This document shows positions 16,376-24,849 of a stretch of DNA of 35,191 bases, one piece after another. Below the pieces are notes generated by a model, which worked only from the letters and a program-made list of their open reading frames with translations, was not told the origin of the DNA and did no database searches. A program made the position numbers and the translations under genes. Every line of letters starts with the position of its first letter. The stretch's first letter is position 1. This DNA comes from Rubellimicrobium sp. (lineage in GTDB: Bacteria; Pseudomonadota; Alphaproteobacteria; Rhodobacterales; Rhodobacteraceae): the NCBI GenBank assembly GCA_020852925.1, contig JADYZU010000045.1:1-35191 (forward strand). Direction: 5' to 3'.

Positions 16376-17569
16376 ATGACCGACAGCCCGCTCAGCTTTG
16401 CCACCCGCGCCATTCACCACGGCTATGATCCGGCCGCGAACGAGGGGTCGCTCAATCCGCCGGTCTATCTCACCTCGACCTTCGCCTTCGAAAGCGCCGA
16501 GGCCGGGGGCGAGATGTTCGCCGGCGAACGGCCGGGCCACATCTACAGCCGCGTCTCGAACCCGACCCTCGATCATCTCGAACGGCGCATCGCCAATCTC
16601 GAGGGGGCCGAGGCCGGGCTCTGCACCGCCTCGGGCATGGGGGCGATTTCGGCCACGCTCTGGACCTTCCTTTCGGCGGGCGACGAGGTGATCCATGACA
16701 TGACGCTCTATGGCTGCACCTTTGCCTTGCTGACGCACGGTCTGACCCGGTTCGGCGTGAAGGTGCGCGCCGTCGATCTGTCGGATCCGGCCAATCTCGA
16801 GGCGGCGATCGGCCCGGACACGAAGATCGTCCTGTTCGAGACCCCCGCCAACCCCACCAACCGCCTGGTCGACATTTCCGCCATTTCCGCCATCGCCCAT
16901 GCTCATGGCGCGAAGGTGATCGTCGACAACACCTATGCCTCGCCCGCCATCACCCGTCCGATCGAACACGGCGCCGACATCGTCGTGCATTCGGCAACGA
17001 AATACCTGGGCGGCCACGGCGACCTGATCGCCGGGCTGGTGGCGGGCTCGCTCGAGGACATCACGCAGATCCGCCTTGTCGGGATCAAGGACATGACCGG
17101 TGCCGTCATGTCGCCCTTCACGGCGATGCTGCTTCTGCGCGGGATCAAGACGCTCGAACTGCGGGTGGCGCGGCACGCGGCCTCGGCGCTCATCATCGCC
17201 CGCGCGCTCGAGGCGCATCCGGCCGTGACCGCGGTGCATTATCCGGGGCTTGACAGCTTTCCCCAGATCGACCTGGCCCGCCGGCAGATGTCCGCCTTCG
17301 GCGGCATGATCCCTTTCGAAGTGGTCGGCGGCAAGGCGGGCGGGATCGCCATGATGAACCGCCTGCGCCTGATCCAGCGCGCGGTCAGCCTGGGCGACGC
17401 CGAAAGCCTGATCCAGCACCCCGCCAGCATGACCCATTCCACCTATACCGAGGAAGAACGCGCCGCCCACGGCATCGCCGAGGGGCTTGTCCGGCTGTCG
17501 GTCGGCCTTGAGGGGGTCGAGGATATCCTTGCCGACCTGATGCAGGCACTCGGGGCGCATAACGCCTGA
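16376..17569 (+). CDS. megL: methionine gamma-lyase
   Basis: This PLP enzyme of the Cys/Met metabolism family is best called methionine gamma-lyase, which breaks L-methionine into methanethiol, 2-oxobutyrate and ammonia. The PLP Lys is Lys209 in SATKYLGGHGD. Residues 57-62 (YSRVSNP) and the GMGAISATLW stretch form the phosphate-binding region. Cys114 in LYGCTF matches the active-site Cys that marks this enzyme among its relatives (cystathionine gamma-synthase and beta-lyase usually lack it). The 397-residue length is normal. ATG 16376 has AGGA upstream; an in-frame start at 16337 lies in the hairpin region and is unlikely. The gene has its own leader and no methionine-pathway neighbours. Confidence 0.9.
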   Translation: MTDSPLSFATRAIHHGYDPAANEGSLNPPVYLTSTFAFESAEAGGEMFAGERPGHIYSRVSNPTLDHLERRIANLEGAEAGLCTASGMGAISATLWTFLSAGDEVIHDMTLYGCTFALLTHGLTRFGVKVRAVDLSDPANLEAAIGPDTKIVLFETPANPTNRLVDISAISAIAHAHGAKVIVDNTYASPAITRPIEHGADIVVHSATKYLGGHGDLIAGLVAGSLEDITQIRLVGIKDMTGAVMSPFTAMLLLRGIKTLELRVARHAASALIIARALEAHPAVTAVHYPGLDSFPQIDLARRQMSAFGGMIPFEVVGGKAGGIAMMNRLRLIQRAVSLGDAESLIQHPASMTHSTYTEEERAAHGIAEGLVRLSVGLEGVEDILADLMQALGAHNA

Positions 17570-17606
17570 CATCCGCCGGAGGAAGGGGGGAGAGGATCGG
17601 AGAGAG

Positions 17607-17682
17607 TGGTGCCCCAAGACGGACTTGAACCGCCGACCACCTATTTACGAAACAGGTGCTCTACCAACTGAGCTATTGGGGC
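17607..17682 (-). tRNA. tRNA-Thr (anticodon CGU)
   Basis: On the minus strand this is a 76-base tRNA with encoded CCA. The acceptor stem GCCCCAA pairs with TTGGGGC. The anticodon stem CCTGT/ATAGG holds the loop TTCGTAA, giving anticodon CGU, which reads ACG. The D-arm and T-arm (GGTTCAAGTCC) are normal. It lies between megL and pepT on the opposite strand. Confidence 0.96.
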
Positions 17683-17691
17683 CGCCGGCGC

Positions 17692-17720
17692 CCTATAGCC
17701 GTCCTTCGGCGCCAGTTCAA
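17692..17720 (-). promoter_or_regulatory. promoter of tRNA-Thr(CGU)
   Basis: On the minus strand TTGAAC (17720-17715) and TATAGG (17697-17692) are separated by exactly 17 bases and end ten bases before the tRNA 5' end. The architecture matches that of the two tRNA-Lys promoters in this window. Confidence 0.7.
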
Positions 17721-17817
17721 GAGAAGGATCGCAGCCCTTTGGCGCGGGGTTGACAACGGCCGACCCCCTCCTCTCTGTGGCGTCGGGATCGGGGGCCGGG
17801 CAAGAAAGGATCGCGTC

Positions 17818-19059
17818 ATGGGAAACGGGTTCGACAGCGAACTGGAAGACCGGCTGTGCCGCTATGTCGCCATCGACAGCCAGAGCGACGAGGGTTCGCT
17901 CACCCAGCCCTCGACGGCAGTCCAGTTCGACATGCTGCATCTTCTGGTGGGGGAATTGCGGGAAATCGGCGCGCGGGACGTGCGCCTGACGGATTACGGC
18001 GTGGTCCTCGCCACCATCCCCGCGACGGTCGCGGACGCGCCGGTGATCGGCCTTGCCGCCCATGTCGATACCGCCCCGGCCTTTGCCGCCAGCGGGGTCA
18101 GGCCGCGGATCCTGCGCGCCCATGACGGCGGCGCGATCACCTTTCCCGATGCACCCGGCCTTGTCCTGTCACCCGAAGACCACCCCTATCTGGCCAGCCG
18201 TCGCGGGGACGACATCATCACGGCCTCCGGGCTCACGCTGCTCGGGGCGGATGACAAGGCCGGCGTGGCGATCATCATGACGGCCGCGCGCCACCTGCTT
18301 GCGCATCCGGGGATCCCGCATGGCGAGATCCGGATCGTCTTTACCCCGGACGAGGAAATCGGTCGCGGGGTCGATCCGCGCCTGCCCGCCGACATGGCGG
18401 TGGACTGGGCCTATACCCTTGACGGCGGCGCGCGCGGCGAGATCGTCTACGAGAGTTTCTCGGCCGATGCCGCCGTGGTGCGGATCAGCGGGGTCTCGAT
18501 CCATCCGGGCACGGCCAAGGGCAAGCTGGTGAACGCGCTCCACCTTGCCGCGCGGATCGTCGAGATGCTGCCGCAGGCCACCCAGACCCCCGAAACCACC
18601 GAAGGGCGCGAAGGATTCCTGCACATCTATGCGATGGAAGGAACGGCGGCCGAGGCGGAACTGCGGTTCATCCTGCGGGACTTCGAACTCGAAGGGCTGG
18701 AAGCGAAAGGCGCGCTGCTGCGGCAGGTGGTCGAGGCGGTGGCCGCCACCGAACCGCGCGCTGGCGTGAGCGTCGAGATCCGGCCGCAATACCGCAACAT
18801 GCGCTACTGGCTCGAGAAAGACATGCGCCCGGTCGAAATCGCCCGCGCCGCTGCCCGCGCCGAAGGAATCGAGCCGGTCTCGATCCCGATCCGCGGCGGC
18901 ACCGACGGGTCGCGCCTGACCGAACTGGGGGTGCCGACCCCCAATCTCTTCACCGGGATGCAGAACCTGCACGGCCCGCTCGAATGGATCAGCGTCCAGG
19001 ACATGGCAGCCGCAACCCGGGTGGTGCTGCGGATCGTCGAAAACGCCGCCTCCGGCTGA
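17818..19059 (+). CDS. pepT: peptidase T (tripeptidase)
   Basis: PepT is a cytosolic zinc aminopeptidase of family M20 that removes the N-terminal residue of tripeptides. The 413-residue protein shows the M20 metal and catalytic residues: His82 and Asp84 in AAHVDTAP, Asp144/Asp145 in GADDKAG, the Glu pair 178-179 in TPDEEIGRG, a His in ISGVSIHPGTAKGKLVNA, and a C-terminal metal His in FTGMQNLHGPLEW. RPQYRNM and PIRGGTDGSRLT are typical of PepT. ATG 17818 has AAAGGA upstream; the frame is open to 17656 but that part overlaps the tRNA gene. A perfect TTGACA at 17750-17755 may be its -35 element, though no good -10 follows. Confidence 0.94.
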   Translation: MGNGFDSELEDRLCRYVAIDSQSDEGSLTQPSTAVQFDMLHLLVGELREIGARDVRLTDYGVVLATIPATVADAPVIGLAAHVDTAPAFAASGVRPRILRAHDGGAITFPDAPGLVLSPEDHPYLASRRGDDIITASGLTLLGADDKAGVAIIMTAARHLLAHPGIPHGEIRIVFTPDEEIGRGVDPRLPADMAVDWAYTLDGGARGEIVYESFSADAAVVRISGVSIHPGTAKGKLVNALHLAARIVEMLPQATQTPETTEGREGFLHIYAMEGTAAEAELRFILRDFELEGLEAKGALLRQVVEAVAATEPRAGVSVEIRPQYRNMRYWLEKDMRPVEIARAAARAEGIEPVSIPIRGGTDGSRLTELGVPTPNLFTGMQNLHGPLEWISVQDMAAATRVVLRIVENAASG

Positions 19060-19082
19060 GGGGCCTCTCCCGCCGGGGGGAA

Positions 19083-19114
19083 GGAGGGGCGCTGCCCCTC
19101 CTGGCCTGCGGCCA
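19083..19114. repeat. tandem small hairpins after pepT
   Basis: Two stems lie side by side: GGAGGGGC/GCCCCTCC (19083-19101) and TGGCC/GGCCA (19102-19114). They start 23 bases after the pepT stop and lead directly into the larger palindrome. Sequences of the form GCGCTGCCCC...GGCCTGCGGCC followed by a GTATTTG motif resemble, from memory, a recurrent intergenic unit of Rhodobacteraceae. Confidence 0.55.
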
Positions 19115-19123
19115 GTTCACCCC

Positions 19124-19178
19124 GGGGTATTTGCTGCAAAGATGAAAGGGGCCCCTTCATCTTTGTTTCAAATACCCC
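19124..19178. repeat. large imperfect intergenic palindrome
   Basis: GGGGTATTTG (19124-19133) pairs with CAAATACCCC (19169-19178). CAAAGATGAA (19137-19146) pairs with TTCATCTTTG (19156-19165). GGGG/CCCC lies at the centre. There is a three-by-three internal loop and one bulged A. It can be read as two copies of one unit (GGGGTATTTG-N3-CAAAGATGAA-GGGGC) in head-to-head orientation between the convergent pepT and PHP genes. It would end or stabilise transcripts from both sides. No T-rich tail is present. Confidence 0.75.
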
Positions 19179-19222
19179 CGCCGGAGGCCCCCGAGGAGGA
19201 GCCGCAGGCGACGACGAGACAA

Positions 19223-19247
19223 GGACTCTCGCGCCGAAGGCGCGTCC
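19223..19247 (-). terminator. hairpin downstream of the PHP gene
   Basis: On the minus strand CGCGCC (19244-19239) pairs with GGCGCG (19235-19230) around a short TTC loop, with an outer GGA/TCC pairing. It lies three bases after the stop codon of the PHP-domain gene and is followed by TTGTCTCG. It is a likely but weak transcription end. Confidence 0.5.
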
Positions 19248-19249
19248 GT

Positions 19250-20167
19250 TCATAACCAGATCGGATTCGACCAGGCGCGCCGGCCGGCGCGGTCGATGAC
19301 CGAGACGCGGATCCAGGGCGATCCGTGAAAGCGGTCGAGAGGGATCACCCCCTCGGTGAGCGAGGCCCCATGCACCGCCTTGGCCGCCGATCCCTGGCCC
19401 ATCACCACGATCGAGGCGGCGGCCGAGCTCTGGACCCGGATGTTGCGCCCGTCGATCTCGATTCCACGCAGTTCGGGCCCCTGCGATGAATAGTAATCGC
19501 CGCGTTTCAGCGCATCGAGCAGCGCTTCGGGGCTGTTCTCCTCGGCCTTGACCATGACCCAGCCGCCGAAATGATCCGGTTCGGTGAAATGGGCGTCATC
19601 GGTCGCGATGGCGTTGAGGCGACGGCCCTCGCTCAGCAGGAGGTCGAGCATATGCGCGCCCTCCGGCCGGTCGCAGCCCATGGCGCAGCCGTGGTTGTAG
19701 ATCTCGACCGCATGCGCGCGCGAGATCGAGCGGGCGTCCTCCATCGTCAGGCCCGACCATGGCGGATGGGCGATGGCGACGAAGGCGCCCGCCTCGACCG
19801 CGCGTGCGGCGATCGAGGCGCCCGATTCCATGCCGTCGACGGGGCGGAAATGCGGTGCCTCGGGCGGGGTGAAATCGGCGGGCAGGCCGACCGCAAGGAT
19901 GTGCCACAACTCGCCGTTCGCCATGGGGCCGGAATGGAGTTCGGCGCCGAGGATGGTGGTGAAACCCGGGGTACGGAAGGCGGAGGTGTCCACGATCGGG
20001 TAACCGTAGAGACCGATGAAATGATCGGTGAGCGCGATGAAGTCATAGCCTTCGGCCCGGTAGCGGCGGCAGACCTCGGCCGGTTCGAGTGCGCCGTCCG
20101 AGCGGTTCGAATGCGTGTGGAGGTTTCCGCGCCAGAAGCGGCCGGGGGCAGAGAAGAAGGCGGTCAT
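19250..20167 (-). CDS. PHP-domain phosphoesterase family protein
   Basis: This 305-residue protein carries a PHP metal-dependent phosphoesterase fold. Visible metal-site motifs are NLHTHSNRSDG (His17, His19), ALTDHF, GAELHSGP, IAHPPW, the NHG turn, and ATDDAHF near the end of the domain (about residue 215). The last 80 residues form a beta-rich tail (ELRGIEIDGRNIRVQSS). The substrate is unknown; related proteins hydrolyse small phosphoesters. The start at 20167 has AGGAAA upstream. A much longer open frame runs upstream into the permease gene, but only as an overlap in another frame. It lies 41 bases downstream of the permease gene and could be in the same transcript. Confidence 0.82.
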   Translation of the reverse strand: MTAFFSAPGRFWRGNLHTHSNRSDGALEPAEVCRRYRAEGYDFIALTDHFIGLYGYPIVDTSAFRTPGFTTILGAELHSGPMANGELWHILAVGLPADFTPPEAPHFRPVDGMESGASIAARAVEAGAFVAIAHPPWSGLTMEDARSISRAHAVEIYNHGCAMGCDRPEGAHMLDLLLSEGRRLNAIATDDAHFTEPDHFGGWVMVKAEENSPEALLDALKRGDYYSSQGPELRGIEIDGRNIRVQSSAAASIVVMGQGSAAKAVHGASLTEGVIPLDRFHGSPWIRVSVIDRAGRRAWSNPIWL

Positions 20168-20208
20168 CGGGTTTCCTGCGACTTGCGGATGGGTGGCGCG
20201 ATCATTCT

Positions 20209-22743
20209 CTAGTCGCGGGCGCGCAGCAATGGGGCCGGGCGCGCCGAAAGCGGGGCAAGGGCAAGGACCAGCCCCGCCAGCAGCGCGATGGCCGATCCGC
20301 CGGCAGTGATGGTGATGGCCGAGGGCCAGTCCGGGTGAAACCGCACCCCGAGCGCGCCCTGCGTCACGGCCCAGCCGGCCAGCATCCCGGCAAGAAGGGC
20401 AACCACCCCCGCGGCAAGACCGGTCAGCGCGGCGCGCAGGGCGAAGGACCAGAGCATGGTTCCGCGCGTCGCGCCAAGGCTGCACGCCACGGCCGCCTCG
20501 CGGGTGCGGGCTGCCTCGCCGGTGCGGGCGCCGCCGATCACCACGAGGATGCCCGTCACCAGCACAACCGCCGCGCCCAGGCGGATTGCCGCGGCGGCAC
20601 CGCCGATCAGCCCGGCGATGCGGGCGGCGGCTTCGCGCAGGCCGATCGCGGTGACATTGGGCCAGGTTTGCGAGATCGCGCGCAGGATCCCGCCTTCGGC
20701 GGTCGGGTCGATGCGGGCGGTGGCGATCCAGCCATGCGGGGCCCCCTCGAGTGCCGCCGGATTCATCACGATGACGAATCCGATCCCGGCGCTCTGGAAC
20801 TCGACCTGCCGGAACGAGGTCACGGTGGCGGTGATCTCGCGTCCGAGGATGTTGAGCGTGACCGTATCGCCAAGGTTCAGGCCGAGTGCGGCCGCCTCGT
20901 TGGCGGAAAAGCTCATCTGGGGCGGGCCGGCGTCGTCGGCGGGCCACCACTGGCCGGCGGTAATGACGGTGCCGGGCGGCGGGGTGGCGGCATGGGACAC
21001 GCCGCGGTCGCCCTCGATCACCCAGTTGCCGGGCGCGACCTCTTGCGCGGGGCGGCCGTTGATCGCGGTGATGAGGCCGCGCAGCATCGGCGCCGAATCG
21101 ACCGCATGAACCGCCGGATCGCCGGTCAGCCGGGCAAGGAAATCCCCGATCTGGGCGGGCTGGATGTCGATGAAGAAATGGCTGGGCATTGATTGCGGCA
21201 GTTCGCCAAGAAGGGTGCGCCGCAGGTTCCCCTCGACCTGACCGATGGTGGCCAACGCCGCAAGCCCGAGTCCGAGCGCGAGGACCGTCGCCACCGTATC
21301 CCCGCCACGATGCGCGATGGCAGCCAGCGCAAGGCGCAGCGCCGGTCGGCCCTGCCCGAGGGGCCGCAGCAGACGCGCCAGCAGGCGCAGCCCCAGCGCC
21401 GCAACGGCGAGGAGTGCAAGCACCGCCGTGATCGCGCCCAGCGTCCACAGGGTCAGGGTCAGCGATCCGGTGAACCGCGCCGCCGCCGCGACGAGCAGCA
21501 CCCCGACGGCCGCAATCACCGCCAGCCACGGCCAGCGCGGCAGGCGGCGCGCTGCGGCCATGGCATCGCGCAAGAGGACGGCGGGGCGGATGTCCTCGAT
21601 CCGCGAGAGGGGCCAGAGCGCAAAGATCGTCGCGGTCAGGAATCCGTAGGTGGCCGCCTCGATCAGCGGCGCGGGATGAAAGGCAAAGTCTGCCGGCAGC
21701 GGCAGATGCGCGGTGATCCACGGTGCGGCCAGCGCGGGCAGCGCCGCGCCAAGGGCGAGGCCCGGCACGATCCCCGTCGCGGCAAGGAGCAGCACCTCGA
21801 TCAGGTGGCTGGCCACGATCACGCGCCGCGTCGCGCCCAGCGTGCGCAGGATCGCGACGGTCGCCGTGCGCGCGCCAAGCCAGGACCGCACCGCCGCACC
21901 GATACCGACCCCGCCCACCGCAAGCCCGGCAAGCGCGGCCAGCATCAGGAACGAGCCCAGCCGCTCCACGGCCTGACCGGCGCCGGGCATCCCGTCGCCC
22001 GGGTGGCGCCAGCGCAGGCCTGACCGGGGAAAGCGGGCGGATGCCTCCTTGCCCGCCAGTGCAGGATCGACGCCCGGCGGCAGGTCGAGGCGGTAATGCG
22101 TGGTAAAGAGCGTGCCTTGGGCCGGCAGGCCCGAATCGGCCAGATCGGCGGTGCGCACCATGGTGCGCGGGCCGAAACCCATGCCCGCCGTCGCATTGTC
22201 CGGCCAGTCGCGCAGGATCGCGCCGAGCACGAAGCCCTGCGTGCCGAGCCGGAACCTGTCCCCCGGCCCGAGCGAGAGCCGGTCGGCCAGCGCCGCCTCC
22301 ATCACCGCGCCGGGCAGGCCGTCGCTGCCGTCAAGGGCCGTGTCCATCGTCATGGGCGGATCAAGCGTCACCGCGCCCGCGAGTGGATAGGCCCGATCGA
22401 CCGCCCGCACCTCGGTCAGGGCGCGGTCGGCGCTGTCCCCGTCTCCGGCCACGGCAAGCGACCTGAAGGCCACCACTTCGGACAGGCGCGAGGAGATCGC
22501 GGTCAGGTGCGCCCGTTCCTCGGCGCTGGCGAAACGGTAGGTGAAAGCCGCCTCGGCATCTCCGCCCAGAAGGGTGACGCCATCGCGCCGCAACCCGGCC
22601 TCGACTGCGGCCTTCACCGTGCCGATGGCGGCAATCGCCCCCACACCCAGCGCCAGCGCCAGCAGGATCACGCGAAACGATCGCAGCGCGCCGCGGATGT
22701 CGCGCAACGCCAGGTTCAGGACCAGGGGCAGCGTTGCCCTCAC
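20209..22743 (-). CDS. YbbP-like ABC transporter permease (FtsX family)
   Basis: This 844-residue inner-membrane protein is the permease of a MacB/FtsX-type ABC system, most like E. coli YbbP. An N-terminal helix (FRVILLALALGVGAIAAIG, about 23-41) is followed by a large periplasmic domain. Four or more helices lie at about 250-440, then a second periplasmic domain. The last helices include SLGATRGTMLWSFALRAALTG, the FtsX-family coupling region. The arrangement is the duplicated form of the family. It probably helps export or extract a membrane-linked substrate rather than import one; the substrate is unknown. The start is GTG, overlapping the ATPase stop by four bases (GTGA). The divergent gene next to the ATPase is tesA, as in E. 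coli. Confidence 0.88.
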   Translation of the reverse strand: MRATLPLVLNLALRDIRGALRSFRVILLALALGVGAIAAIGTVKAAVEAGLRRDGVTLLGGDAEAAFTYRFASAEERAHLTAISSRLSEVVAFRSLAVAGDGDSADRALTEVRAVDRAYPLAGAVTLDPPMTMDTALDGSDGLPGAVMEAALADRLSLGPGDRFRLGTQGFVLGAILRDWPDNATAGMGFGPRTMVRTADLADSGLPAQGTLFTTHYRLDLPPGVDPALAGKEASARFPRSGLRWRHPGDGMPGAGQAVERLGSFLMLAALAGLAVGGVGIGAAVRSWLGARTATVAILRTLGATRRVIVASHLIEVLLLAATGIVPGLALGAALPALAAPWITAHLPLPADFAFHPAPLIEAATYGFLTATIFALWPLSRIEDIRPAVLLRDAMAAARRLPRWPWLAVIAAVGVLLVAAAARFTGSLTLTLWTLGAITAVLALLAVAALGLRLLARLLRPLGQGRPALRLALAAIAHRGGDTVATVLALGLGLAALATIGQVEGNLRRTLLGELPQSMPSHFFIDIQPAQIGDFLARLTGDPAVHAVDSAPMLRGLITAINGRPAQEVAPGNWVIEGDRGVSHAATPPPGTVITAGQWWPADDAGPPQMSFSANEAAALGLNLGDTVTLNILGREITATVTSFRQVEFQSAGIGFVIVMNPAALEGAPHGWIATARIDPTAEGGILRAISQTWPNVTAIGLREAAARIAGLIGGAAAAIRLGAAVVLVTGILVVIGGARTGEAARTREAAVACSLGATRGTMLWSFALRAALTGLAAGVVALLAGMLAGWAVTQGALGVRFHPDWPSAITITAGGSAIALLAGLVLALAPLSARPAPLLRARD

Positions 22744-23432
22744 GATCCGGCCCTTTCCGCCGTCCGGTCGAGCCGACCGTCGCGCAGATGCACCACCCGG
22801 TCGCAGGCGGCGGCCAGTTCGGGCGAATGCGTGACAAGGACCAGGGTGGCGCCGTGGCGTTCGCGCAGGCCGAACAGAAGGTCCATCATCACCCGCGCCG
22901 AGGCGGCATCGAGGCTGCCCGTGGGTTCATCCGCCAGCAGGATGCGCGGCCGTGGCGCCGATGCCCGGGCCAGCGCCACCCGCCCCTGTTCGCCGCCCGA
23001 AAGCTGTGACGGGTAATGTCCGGCCCGTTGGGCCAGCCCGACCGCCGCCAGTTCCTCGCGCGCCCGGGCCATGGCATCACCGACATGTGCTAGTTCGAGA
23101 GGCAGCGCCACGTTTTCGAGCGCGGTCATCGTCGGTATGAGATGGAAGGACTGAAAGACAATGCCCATGTGGTTGCGGCGGAACAGGGCGAGGCCGTCCT
23201 CGGACATGGCTCCGAAATCATGCCCGAGCACGGTGACCCGGCCGCGGCTGGCCCGTTCCAGCCCGGCCATGACCATGAGGAGAGACGACTTGCCCGAACC
23301 GCTTGGCCCGACCAGCCCGAGTGCCTCTCCCTTCGCGACCGTCAGAGTGAGCCCCCGCAGCACATCGACCGCGCCGGCATTGCCCGAGAGCGTGAGCCCG
23401 ACATCAGCAAGGTCGATGGCAGGTCCGGGCAT
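22740..23432 (-). CDS. YbbA-like ABC transporter ATP-binding protein
   Basis: This 230-residue ATPase belongs to the LolD/MacB/YbbA group. It shows Walker A GPSGSGKSS (about 43-51), Q-loop VFQSFHLIPTMTALENV, signature LSGGEQGRVALARA, Walker B ILLADEPTGSLD and switch His in VTHSPELA. These are typical of ATPases that work with FtsX-type permeases. I start at ATG 23432, with AAGGAG seven bases upstream. The frame is open to 23510, but that extension is not conserved and runs antisense through tesA. The stop overlaps the start of the permease gene. The start codon shares two bases with the divergent tesA start. Confidence 0.92.
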   Translation of the reverse strand: MPGPAIDLADVGLTLSGNAGAVDVLRGLTLTVAKGEALGLVGPSGSGKSSLLMVMAGLERASRGRVTVLGHDFGAMSEDGLALFRRNHMGIVFQSFHLIPTMTALENVALPLELAHVGDAMARAREELAAVGLAQRAGHYPSQLSGGEQGRVALARASAPRPRILLADEPTGSLDAASARVMMDLLFGLRERHGATLVLVTHSPELAAACDRVVHLRDGRLDRTAERAGS

Positions 23433-24114
23433 GGCGACGCTCCTTCGCGGGGTTGTCAGGGGATATGGCGCTCTGGCGCGGACGCGCAACCTTGCCGTGG
23501 CGTTCGTCATGGTGGCGGGCGCGGCGGGGGCCGAAGGGGTGACGATCGCCGCGCTGGGCGACAGCCTGACGCAGGGCCATGGCCTGCCGGTCGATCAGGG
23601 GTTCGTGCCGCAACTCGAGGGCTGGCTGCACGCGCACGGGATCGAGGTGACGCTGATCAATGCCGGAGTGTCGGGCGACACCAGCGCGGGCGGCCTGGCC
23701 CGGGTGGGCTGGACCCTTGGCGCCGATGTCGATGGTCTCATCGTTGCGCTGGGCGGCAACGACATGCTGCGCGGGATCGACCCTGCCGTGGTCCGCGCCA
23801 ATCTGGCCGGAATCCTTGACGTGGCGCGGATGCAGGGGGTCGAGGTGCTTCTGGTCGGGTTGCCTGCGGCCGGCAATTTCGGCCCCGACTACAAGCAGGG
23901 GTTCGATGCGGTCTTTGCCGAGCTTGCGCAGGACTATGGCGTGCCGCTCTATCCGGATTTCCTCGCCGCGCTGCGGGCCGGGGGCACGGGGCAGGACGCG
24001 CTTCTCGACTACATGCAGCCCGACGCCATCCACCCCAATGCCCAGGGCGTGGCGCGCATCGTCGCGGATATCGGGCCGATGGTGGCCGATCTGGCCGACC
24101 GCGCCGGTCGCTAG
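23431..24114 (+). CDS. tesA: periplasmic SGNH esterase, TesA/arylesterase family
   Basis: This 227-residue SGNH hydrolase resembles E. coli TesA (multifunctional acyl-CoA thioesterase, esterase and lysophospholipase) and arylesterases. The signal peptide is about residues 1-34, with a basic stretch and VAFVMVAGAAGA before the cleavage site. Block I is GDSLT with nucleophile Ser45, block II is GVSGDTSAGG, block III is GGND (Gly109, Asn110), and block V is DAIH (Asp198, His201). Start choice: ATG 23431 gives a full signal peptide but has only weak upstream purines. GTG 23497 would leave too short a signal. The ATG overlaps the divergent ATPase ATG by two bases. It converges on the lipoprotein gene, with five bases between their stops. 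Confidence 0.88.
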   Translation: MATLLRGVVRGYGALARTRNLAVAFVMVAGAAGAEGVTIAALGDSLTQGHGLPVDQGFVPQLEGWLHAHGIEVTLINAGVSGDTSAGGLARVGWTLGADVDGLIVALGGNDMLRGIDPAVVRANLAGILDVARMQGVEVLLVGLPAAGNFGPDYKQGFDAVFAELAQDYGVPLYPDFLAALRAGGTGQDALLDYMQPDAIHPNAQGVARIVADIGPMVADLADRAGR

Positions 24115-24119
24115 CGCGG

Positions 24120-24845
24120 TCAGTAGGCCTCCCAGGCGCGCAGTTCGGCGATCGTGTAGGCCGCCTGCACCGGGCCGTCGTCCTGGGGGCGGTAATGCGG
24201 ATCCTGCGGCAGGCAACCGCGGCCGCACAACTGGCGCACCGACATGGTTGCGGTATCCACATACCAGAGGCGCCCGCCGGGGGTCGAGATATAGCCGTTG
24301 ATCCCGTCGCGCGCGTCCGTGGTCATGTCCTGCACCGTCGGAAATTCCGAGGCATAGGCGGGGCTGTAGGTGCCATGCGTGTGGATCGAGGCGACCACCC
24401 GCATCCCGTTGGGGATCCGCGGCAGGTAGCACGATGCCTCCTGCCCGGTGTTGATCACCGAGGCCATCATCTGCCCCGCCGCATCGCGCCCGACATAACC
24501 GCAGGTCTCGCTTCCGGTGCTGTAGGAGCGCAACTGCATCTGCGTCAGGGTCTGCGTGACGAAGGCAAGTTCGTCGCCCGTGGGCGACGAGGGGGCGGTG
24601 CCGGGTCTGGTTCCGGGATTTGCGGCAGCCGGGATCGCGGCGGATCCGCCGGCCCCACCCTGCGGCGAGATGGCGACAGCCCCCTGCGGTCGGCCTTGGG
24701 CGGGGACGGCAATCGCGGTGCCGACGCCCGTTGCGATGATCCGGGGGCGCTGTCCGGCGCCGCCCGAGACGGGCATGTCGCAGGCGGCAAGTGCCGCAAG
24801 CAGCGTCAGAAACGCGGCGCCCCGCGCCAGGACGAAGCGCCGCAC
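24120..24845 (-). CDS. DUF4329-type lipoprotein with JAMM-like motif
   Basis: This is a probable lipoprotein of 241 residues. The signal peptide MRRFVLARGAAFLTLLAALA ends in a lipobox with Cys22. A Gly/Pro/Ala-rich linker follows (about 23-88). A C-terminal domain matching my recollection of DUF4329 covers about 90-241. In it are Glu113 in SETCGYVG, His155 and His157 in IHTHG, and Thr170/Asp173 in PTVQD. This order (E, HxH, S/T-x-x-D) is that of JAB/JAMM zinc isopeptidases, so it may cut amide or isopeptide bonds in the cell envelope; that is inference. The GTG at 24845 gives an ideal lipoprotein signal; ATG 24887 would overlap cspA and add basic residues. It lies four bases after the cold-shock gene. 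Confidence 0.7.
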   Translation of the reverse strand: MRRFVLARGAAFLTLLAALAACDMPVSGGAGQRPRIIATGVGTAIAVPAQGRPQGAVAISPQGGAGGSAAIPAAANPGTRPGTAPSSPTGDELAFVTQTLTQMQLRSYSTGSETCGYVGRDAAGQMMASVINTGQEASCYLPRIPNGMRVVASIHTHGTYSPAYASEFPTVQDMTTDARDGINGYISTPGGRLWYVDTATMSVRQLCGRGCLPQDPHYRPQDDGPVQAAYTIAELRAWEAY

Positions 24846-24849
24846 GCGA

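Noticed and set aside
20209..21721. Upstream extension of the PHP gene to an 823-residue protein
   Set aside because: The extension overlaps the permease gene in another frame and reads as Arg/Gly/Ala-rich noise; the PHP domain begins right after a well-placed ATG at 20167 with its own ribosome site.
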